Positions 33,267 through 37,913 of a stretch of DNA of 37,913 nucleotides are shown here, piece by piece. Below the pieces are notes generated by a model that ran no database searches, was not told where the DNA came from, and saw only the letters and a list, made by a program, of their open reading frames with translations. This DNA comes from Deltaproteobacteria bacterium (lineage in GTDB: Bacteria > Desulfobacterota > Binatia > HRBIN30). Both the position numbers and the translations under genes were made by a program. The stretch covers positions 1 to 37,913 of the forward strand of contig JACQEN010000038.1 in assembly GCA_016200585.1 (NCBI GenBank). The letters are read 5' to 3'. Position 1 is the stretch's first letter. The number at the start of each line of letters is the position of its first letter.

Positions 33267-33280
33267 CAAACGTTCGTTTG
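33267..33280. promoter_or_regulatory. perfect operator-like palindrome over the MerB-like leader
   Basis: CAAACG-TT-CGTTTG is a perfect 14-bp palindrome that ends directly at the ribosome binding site GGAGGA (33280-33285) of the MerB-like gene. Its reverse complement shares 13 identical bases with 18679-18691 before the amidohydrolase gene. A TetR-type repressor is the likely ligand by shape. No regulator gene lies in the window, so the regulator must be elsewhere. Confidence 0.5.
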
Positions 33281-33288
33281 GAGGATCG

Positions 33289-34014
33289 ATGCCGCAGAAT
33301 ATTCCGGAGTTCAAGTTCAGCGACGAGGCGTTGAAGCTGCGGCAATGCGTCTACGAACACTGGTGCACGCACGGCCACGCGCCGAACCTGCGTGCCGCAC
33401 ACGAAGCCACCGGGCTGTCGCGTGAGCAGATTCTCGAAGCCTACAAGCAGCTCGACCTCGGCATCATGTGCATCGTCGATCAGGACACCCAGAACTTCAA
33501 CCTGCTCAAGGCACCACCCTTCTCCAGCTACCCGAGCCAGGCGCAAGTGTTCGTCGACGGCAAGCTCCACTGCTACGCCGGTTGCGCCATGGAGTCGCTG
33601 GCCATGTGCATGATGCCGCCCTTCCAGGGCAAAGAGCTGCGCATCGAGGGCTATTGTGCCTGCTGCCTGGCGCCGGTGACGGTGGTCACGAAGGACGGCG
33701 AAACGCTGTCCTACAAGCCGCCATCAACCCGGATCCACGTCAGCCTCAGTCCGCGCGATTGGAACAAGACCAACATCGTCTCGATGTGCGACGCCATGAA
33801 CTTTGTCGTCGATGGCGATCACGCCGCCGCCTACGAAAAGAAGATCGTGCGGCGCGGTGTTCTGTTCACGCTGGAGCAGGCGCGCAAATTCATCACCGGC
33901 ACCGGCAAGGCCCGCATGTGGCAGTACGAACGCATTCCCGACTACATGCGGCCGCAGCGCATCATCGACGGAATACGAGCTTTGGGTGTGGATGTGAGTG
34001 GGTGGGGAGAATGA
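33289..34014 (+). CDS. alkylmercury-lyase (MerB) family protein
   Basis: A 241-residue protein with the MerB layout: an N-terminal winged helix domain (residues 10-70, LKLRQCVYEHWCTHGHAPNLRAAHEATGLS split around the recognition helix) and a C-terminal catalytic barrel. The active-site segment HCYAGCAMESL matches MerB YAWCALDTL: Cys99 corresponds to Cys96 and Glu102 to Asp99. Cys167 in SMCDAMNF corresponds to Cys159. MerB cleaves carbon-mercury bonds. The Glu substitution and the lack of other mer genes leave the substrate open. ATG 33289 with GGAGGA is preferred over ATG 33262. Confidence 0.75.
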   Translation: MPQNIPEFKFSDEALKLRQCVYEHWCTHGHAPNLRAAHEATGLSREQILEAYKQLDLGIMCIVDQDTQNFNLLKAPPFSSYPSQAQVFVDGKLHCYAGCAMESLAMCMMPPFQGKELRIEGYCACCLAPVTVVTKDGETLSYKPPSTRIHVSLSPRDWNKTNIVSMCDAMNFVVDGDHAAAYEKKIVRRGVLFTLEQARKFITGTGKARMWQYERIPDYMRPQRIIDGIRALGVDVSGWGE

Positions 34015-34018
34015 GGAA

Positions 34019-34095
34019 TTGACGATTGACGATTGGTGATTGGCGATTGAGGGCACCAGTTCAATCGACAATCACAAATCGACGACCACAAATTG
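34019..34095. repeat. 77-bp heptad palindrome upstream of the acyltransferase gene
   Basis: Eleven 7-bp units fill the spacer exactly: TTGACGA, TTGACGA, TTGGTGA, TTGGCGA, TTGAGGG, the centre CACCAGT, then TCAATCG, ACAATCA, CAAATCG, ACGACCA, CAAATTG. The right half is the reverse-complement type of the left, so the transcript could fold into one long imperfect hairpin. It starts four bases after the MerB-like stop codon and ends three bases before the ribosome site of the acyltransferase gene. Its partner with the same design is at 35598-35674. Confidence 0.75.
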
Positions 34096-34111
34096 ATAGA
34101 GGGTAGACCCC

Positions 34112-35584
34112 ATGTCCTACTGGTACGAACGCCTGACCGCCCAAGATCGATCCTTCCTGGTTTTCGAGAAGGACAACACCCACATGCACCTCGGCGGCAT
34201 CACCTTGTTCGAGCACACGCCGCTGACGACGCCCGACGGCGGCGTCGACATCGAACGCATCCGCTCCTACATCAACTCGCGCCTGCATTTCATTCCACGC
34301 TACCGCCAACGATTGGCGTATATCCCGATCGAGGACTACCCGGTCTGGGTCGACGACGATCGGCTCAACCTGCACTACCACGTGCGCCACACGAGCGTGC
34401 CCCGCCCCGGCGATGAGCGGCAACTCAAGCGGCTGGCGGCACGCATCATGTCGGCACCGCTCGACCGTCGCCGGCCGCTTTGGGAAGTCTGGGTCATCGA
34501 AGGTCTCGAAGGCGACCGCTTCGCTATGTTGCTCAAGACGCACCACAGCGTCGTCGACGGCGTCTCGGGTGTCGACTTGATGTCCGTCCTCCTGCGTCCC
34601 GACTCCAGCGACCACTTCGAAGAAGCACCGACCTGGAGGCCGCGACCGGCACCAAGCGGATTGGAGCTCGTGCGTGATGAGCTGACGCGCCGCGCCAACA
34701 TGCCGCGCGCCGTCTGGGATCAAATGCAAAACTTCCTGCGCGACCCGCGACGCGCCGCCGCCGCGCTGGTCGACGAGCTCAGCAGCACCTGGGAGTTCAT
34801 CAACGCCGGACTGCGCCGGCCGGCCGACACGCCGCTCAATCGGCCGATCGGACCGTACCGTCGCTTCGACTGGCATGCCTTCGATCTGGCGCAAGTGAAG
34901 GCCGTAAAGAACCGCTTCGGCGGAACGGTCAACGACGTCATCCTCACGACCGTCACCGGAGCCATCCGCCGTTTTCTGACGCGACGCATGACGGCGGTCG
35001 ATTCCTTGGACTACCGTGCCGTGGTGCCGGTAAACGTCCGCCGCGCCAATGAGCTCGGCGCACCGGGCAACCATGTCTCCGCCTGGATGCTGTCCTTGCC
35101 GGTCAACGAACCGAACGTCCGCGAACGCTTCCGTCGCATCAGCGAAGCAACCACGCAGCTCAAGCAATCGAAGCAGGCGCAAGGCATCGAAGCGCTGACG
35201 CAGATTGCTGAGATCATGGATCCGGTGTTGACCCTCGGCGTTCGCTTGGCGGCACGGGTGGCACCGTACAATCTCATCGTGACGAATGTCCCAGGGCCGC
35301 AGTTCCCGCTCTATCTGCTCGGTTCTCGCCTGCTCGAAGGCTATCCGTCGGTGCCGCTCTTCGATTACCAGGGGCTCGGCGTCGCCATTTTCAGCTACGA
35401 CAACCGGCTCTTCTTCGGGCTCAATGCCGATTGGGACCTGGTGCACGACCTGCACGACCTGGTAGCGGACCTCGATGCGTCTTTCCGTGAGCTGCTGCAC
35501 GCCGCAACGGGCGACGATCGCCGGGCACCGGCGAAGCGGACGCGCATCGCCAAGCGCGGTCCGTCGCGTGCGCAGGCAATCTGA
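34112..35584 (+). CDS. WS/DGAT (wax ester synthase-like) acyltransferase
   Basis: A 490-residue bifunctional wax ester synthase/diacylglycerol acyltransferase-like protein. The start SYWYERLTAQDRSFLVFEKDNTHMHLGG matches the family, PLWEVWVIEG (122-131) is the conserved PLW motif, and the active-site HHSVVDG (144-150) carries the catalytic His145 and Asp149. Later motifs such as GNHVSAWMLSLPV and NVPGPQFPLYL are present. It esterifies acyl-CoA to fatty alcohol or diacylglycerol, storing carbon or making surface lipids. AGAGGG precedes the ATG at good distance. The gene is bracketed by two 77-bp heptad palindromes. Confidence 0.92.
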   Translation: MSYWYERLTAQDRSFLVFEKDNTHMHLGGITLFEHTPLTTPDGGVDIERIRSYINSRLHFIPRYRQRLAYIPIEDYPVWVDDDRLNLHYHVRHTSVPRPGDERQLKRLAARIMSAPLDRRRPLWEVWVIEGLEGDRFAMLLKTHHSVVDGVSGVDLMSVLLRPDSSDHFEEAPTWRPRPAPSGLELVRDELTRRANMPRAVWDQMQNFLRDPRRAAAALVDELSSTWEFINAGLRRPADTPLNRPIGPYRRFDWHAFDLAQVKAVKNRFGGTVNDVILTTVTGAIRRFLTRRMTAVDSLDYRAVVPVNVRRANELGAPGNHVSAWMLSLPVNEPNVRERFRRISEATTQLKQSKQAQGIEALTQIAEIMDPVLTLGVRLAARVAPYNLIVTNVPGPQFPLYLLGSRLLEGYPSVPLFDYQGLGVAIFSYDNRLFFGLNADWDLVHDLHDLVADLDASFRELLHAATGDDRRAPAKRTRIAKRGPSRAQAI

Positions 35585-35597
35585 CCAGCGCTCGGAA

Positions 35598-35674
35598 TTG
35601 GCGATTGTCGACTTTTGATTGTAGATTGGGCACGAAAACCAAATCTACAATCACCCAATCGCCAATCGACAATT
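35598..35674. repeat. 77-bp heptad palindrome downstream of the acyltransferase gene
   Basis: Eleven 7-bp units: TTGGCGA, TTGTCGA, CTTTTGA, TTGTAGA, TTGGGCA, centre CGAAAAC, then CAAATCT, ACAATCA, CCCAATC, GCCAATC, GACAATT. Length and plan equal those of 34019-34095, with the same GATTG core in the left half and CAATC in the right half, though sequence identity is only partial. The arms pair well, with one base out of register. It lies between the acyltransferase stop and the next ribosome site. Confidence 0.75.
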
Positions 35675-35695
35675 CTTCTCTGAAAGGAATCCTCC

Positions 35696-36847
35696 ATGGA
35701 GTTCGGACTTTTCTTGCAAGCCCACGTACCGCGGCACGAAACCGAAGCCGATCCGGAAAACGCCGAGCACTCGCGTTTGATGCGTGAGCTCGATCTCGCC
35801 GTGCATTGTGACAGCGTCGGCTTCAAATACGCCTGGTCCGTAGAGCACCACTTCCTTGAAGAGTACTCTCACATCTCGGCGTCGGAGATTTTCCTTCCCT
35901 ACGTCGCCGCCCGCACCAAGCAGATCCATGTCGGTTCGGCGATCTACAACATCACGCCGCCGGTCAATCACCCGGCACGCATTGCCGAGCGTGTCGCCAT
36001 GCTCGACCACTTGAGCGAAGGTCGCTTCGAGTTCGGCACCGGCCGAGGCTCATCGAGCACCGAGTTCAAGGGTTTCGGCATTCCCGACGGCGACACGACA
36101 CGCGCCATGTTCGACGAGTCGCTGCCGCAAATTCTGCGCATGTGGAGGGAAGCGAAGTACAGCTACAGCGGCAAGTATTTCTCGATGCCCGAGCGCAACG
36201 TGCTGCCCAAGCCGTACAGCAAGCCGCACCCGCCGATCTGGGTTGCGTGTGGCAGTCCGTCGACCTTCGAGAAAGCGGGACGTCTCGGTCTGGGCGCACT
36301 GTGCTTCAGTATGGGCACGCCGAAGGACTTCGAACCGTTGATCAAGGTGTACAAGGACAACATCAAGCACGCCGAGCCGGTCGGCGACTACGTCAACGAC
36401 AACGTCGCCTGTGTCACCGCCCTGATCTGCATGGAAGATCGCAAGAAGGCGCGCCAGGTCGCGCTCAACATGGGCAGCGGCTACCACACCAGCTTGGTCT
36501 TCCGTTACCTCGACACCTTCCCGCGTCCGGCCGGCGTTCCGGAGTGGCCGAAGCTGATTCCCGAACCGACCCCCGAGCAGCTCGAAGAGCGCATCGCCTC
36601 CGGCCAACGCATCGTCGGCGATCCCGACGAGTGTGCCAAAGCCGTGCAGCAATACGCCGACGTCGGCTGCGATCAGATCATCTTCGGCATCCTGGCTTCG
36701 ACGCAGCCGCAGGACATCGCCAGGTCGTCTGCTTCGTTGTTCGGCAAGCACGTCATCCCGCGCTTCGACAAAGATCCGGTGCACAGCACGACGCGGCACA
36801 GGCTGGCGGCGGTGAAGAAGCCGACGGGCGACGGGCGACGGGCGTAG
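35696..36847 (+). CDS. LLM-class flavin-dependent oxidoreductase
   Basis: A 383-residue bacterial luciferase-like monooxygenase/oxidoreductase with TIM-barrel fold. It starts MEFGLFLQAHVPRH, has VEHHFLEEYSHISASEIFLPYVAARTKQIHVGSAIYN, the LSEGRFEFGTGRGSS flavin/phosphate-binding segment, PPIWVACGSPSTFEKAGRLG and an end segment VGDPDECAKAVQQYADVGCDQIIF. It uses reduced FMN or F420, and the substrate is unknown. The last coding bases fall in the GACGGGC repeat, so the C-terminal TGDGRRA is repeat-derived. AAAGGA precedes the ATG. Confidence 0.9.
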   Translation: MEFGLFLQAHVPRHETEADPENAEHSRLMRELDLAVHCDSVGFKYAWSVEHHFLEEYSHISASEIFLPYVAARTKQIHVGSAIYNITPPVNHPARIAERVAMLDHLSEGRFEFGTGRGSSSTEFKGFGIPDGDTTRAMFDESLPQILRMWREAKYSYSGKYFSMPERNVLPKPYSKPHPPIWVACGSPSTFEKAGRLGLGALCFSMGTPKDFEPLIKVYKDNIKHAEPVGDYVNDNVACVTALICMEDRKKARQVALNMGSGYHTSLVFRYLDTFPRPAGVPEWPKLIPEPTPEQLEERIASGQRIVGDPDECAKAVQQYADVGCDQIIFGILASTQPQDIARSSASLFGKHVIPRFDKDPVHSTTRHRLAAVKKPTGDGRRA

Positions 36848-36850
36848 GGC
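36823..36850. repeat. heptad tandem repeat overlapping the LLM stop codon
   Basis: Three copies of GACGGGC (36823-36843) are followed by the variant GTAGGGC (36844-36850). The stop codon TAG (36845-36847) is created by the variant unit, so the last codons of the oxidoreductase are made of repeat. This argues that the array expanded into or replaced the original gene end. Confidence 0.6.
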
Positions 36851-36860
36851 GTCTGTAGAT

Positions 36861-36896
36861 CAACTTTCGACTTTTCGACCCTCGACTCTCGACTCA
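36861..36896. repeat. heptad repeat (TCGACTC type) just before the last gene
   Basis: CGAC or CAAC cores occur at 36861, 36868, 36876, 36883 and 36890, spaced 7 or 8 bases, ending CTCGACTCTCGACTC. It immediately precedes the start codon of the next gene and takes the place where a ribosome binding site would normally be. Together with 36823-36850 it fills almost the whole gap. Confidence 0.6.
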
Positions 36897-36900
36897 CGTG

Positions 36901-37857
36901 ATGGACACCAGCATCCAAATCTGCCCGCCGGGCAAACTTGTCTACGGCATGCAGATGCCGATCACGGCGCAAAGCACGGTGTTCGCAGCGCCGTGGGAGG
37001 CCGGTGCCGGCAGCGACGAGATCCGGCGCGTCGCACAAGCCTGCGACCGCAGCGGCTTCTTCTACATCGCGGTTTGCGATCATGTCGCCGTGCCGCGCGC
37101 GGCAGCGGCAGCGATGTCGACGGTCTGGTACGACACGATTGCCACGCTCGGCTTCCTGGCCGCGGCGACACAAGTCGTGCGATTGCTGTCGTACGTTTAC
37201 GTCCCGGTCTACCGTCACCCGCTGATGACGGCAAAAGCGTTCGCCACGCTCGACACGCTCTCGAATGGACGAATCATCCTCGGCGTCGGTGCCGGGCATT
37301 TGCAAGGCGAGTTCGAAGCCCTCGGCGTCGACTTCTCGCGGCGCGGCAAGTTGCTCGACGAAGCCATCGACGCCATCGACGCCGCGTTCAGCGCCGAATA
37401 CGCTACCCACAACGGCACACAATGGAAGTTCAGCGAGCTCGGCCAGCGGCCGCGTCCGCTGCAGCAACCGCGCCCTCCCATCTGGGTCGGCGGCTCGACC
37501 AAAGGAGCCCTGCGCCGTGCGGCGGAGCGCGGTGACGGTTGGCTACCGCAAGGCGTGCCCGAGATGGGTATGGAAGCCGCCATCACTTACATCCGCGAGC
37601 AGCGCCGCAAGGTCCGTGGCGACGCGCCGATCGAAATCGGCATGAACAGTCCGTGGCTGTACGTCGGTAAGGCAAGCTTCGATCTCGGTCCCAACGCACT
37701 CTCCGGTGGAGGGGATGAAATCGCCGCACGGCTGCGCCAGCGCAAGCAACTGGGCGTCAGCCACATGGGTGTGCGTTTTCGTAGCCGCGGCTGCAATGAG
37801 CTGGTCGAGCAAATCGAAAAGTTCGGCAGCGATGTCGCACCGCATCTGAACGAGTGA
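36901..37857 (+). CDS. LLM-class flavin (F420-type) oxidoreductase
   Basis: A 318-residue luciferase-like oxidoreductase, of the group usually annotated as F420-dependent. It has CDHVAVPRAAAAAMSTVWYD with catalytic-site residues, LSNGRIILGVGAGHLQGEFEALGVDFSRRG, RPPIWVGGSTKGALRRAAERGDGWLP and QLGVSHMGVRF. The glycine-rich GVGAGH segment is a cofactor-binding loop. The role of coenzyme F420 is a family inference, not shown here. ATG 36901 was used; GTG 36898 is immediately upstream and in frame. No Shine-Dalgarno is visible, because repeat sequence occupies that site. Confidence 0.88.
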   Translation: MDTSIQICPPGKLVYGMQMPITAQSTVFAAPWEAGAGSDEIRRVAQACDRSGFFYIAVCDHVAVPRAAAAAMSTVWYDTIATLGFLAAATQVVRLLSYVYVPVYRHPLMTAKAFATLDTLSNGRIILGVGAGHLQGEFEALGVDFSRRGKLLDEAIDAIDAAFSAEYATHNGTQWKFSELGQRPRPLQQPRPPIWVGGSTKGALRRAAERGDGWLPQGVPEMGMEAAITYIREQRRKVRGDAPIEIGMNSPWLYVGKASFDLGPNALSGGGDEIAARLRQRKQLGVSHMGVRFRSRGCNELVEQIEKFGSDVAPHLNE

Positions 37858-37893
37858 GCACAGATGCTGAGAATAGATACGACGACCCAACAA

Positions 37894-37913
37894 CCGGGCG
37901 ATGAATCGCCCGG
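37894..37913. repeat. REP-like ATGAAT-centred palindrome at the window end
   Basis: CCGGGCGAT-GA-ATCGCCCGG is a perfect 9-2-9 palindrome that reaches the last base of the window. It matches the design of 3960-3979 and 4067-4086. More of the element probably continues outside the window, since at 3960 and 19736 such hairpins occur in clusters. Confidence 0.6.

Noticed and set aside
34061-35500. Long open frame on the minus strand opposite the acyltransferase gene
   Set aside because: The plus frame carries the HHxxxDG active site and family motifs; the minus frame matches nothing and begins inside the heptad repeat.

Overview
The window is GC-rich bacterial chromosome, densely packed with short, probably local operons. 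No rRNA, tRNA, CRISPR array or prophage was found. The gene mix suggests an uncultured soil or groundwater lineage near Desulfobacterota/Binatota: cytochrome P450, two luciferase-like flavin oxidoreductases, a wax-ester-synthase-like acyltransferase, SDR, two GSTs, SnoaL-type small enzymes, a nine-heme c-type cytochrome, and secreted proteins with EF-hand/dockerin-like repeats and TP-rich linkers. This placement is inferred from remembered gene style, not from a marker gene.

Layout. 1-0.4 kb: a small cassette-like gene ends inside a well-formed integron attC site, followed by a glycosyltransferase fragment. 0.5-3.9 kb: membrane protein, DUF4336 protein, then GNAT, DUF2277 and MFS genes coupled by short overlaps. 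3.9-4.1 kb: REP-like palindromes. 4.2-7.9 kb: enoyl-CoA hydratase, TPR lipoprotein, GST, TrmO-like protein. 8.2-10.2 kb: a complete-looking group II intron on the minus strand, just upstream of a GST gene. 10.2-14.3 kb: GST, SnoaL-like protein, P450, double-GFA protein and a clear ketosteroid isomerase. 14.4-19.6 kb: MBL hydrolase, alpha/beta hydrolase plus a coupled secreted protein, D-aminoacylase-like amidohydrolase and a double GNAT. 19.7-19.9 kb: more REP-like palindromes. 19.9-23.9 kb: two divergent secreted proteins sharing a calcium-binding module. 24-27.5 kb: SDR, membrane histidine kinase, PAT-like GNAT. 27.5-29.7 kb: APH-type kinase abutting a class III aminotransferase. 29.8-33.1 kb: nine-heme cytochrome divergent from a universal stress protein. 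33.3-37.9 kb: MerB-like protein, WS/DGAT acyltransferase and two LLM oxidoreductases, separated by heptad-repeat spacers.

No single large pathway is evident. The P450, ketosteroid isomerase, SDR, enoyl-CoA hydratase and LLM enzymes are compatible with oxidation of steroid- or terpenoid-like compounds, but are scattered over several transcription units. The most unusual signals are non-coding: spacers built of 7-bp units, two of them 77-bp palindromes bracketing the acyltransferase gene; a family of 20-bp ATGAAT-centred palindromes; a shared operator-like palindrome before two unlinked genes; and the solitary attC.
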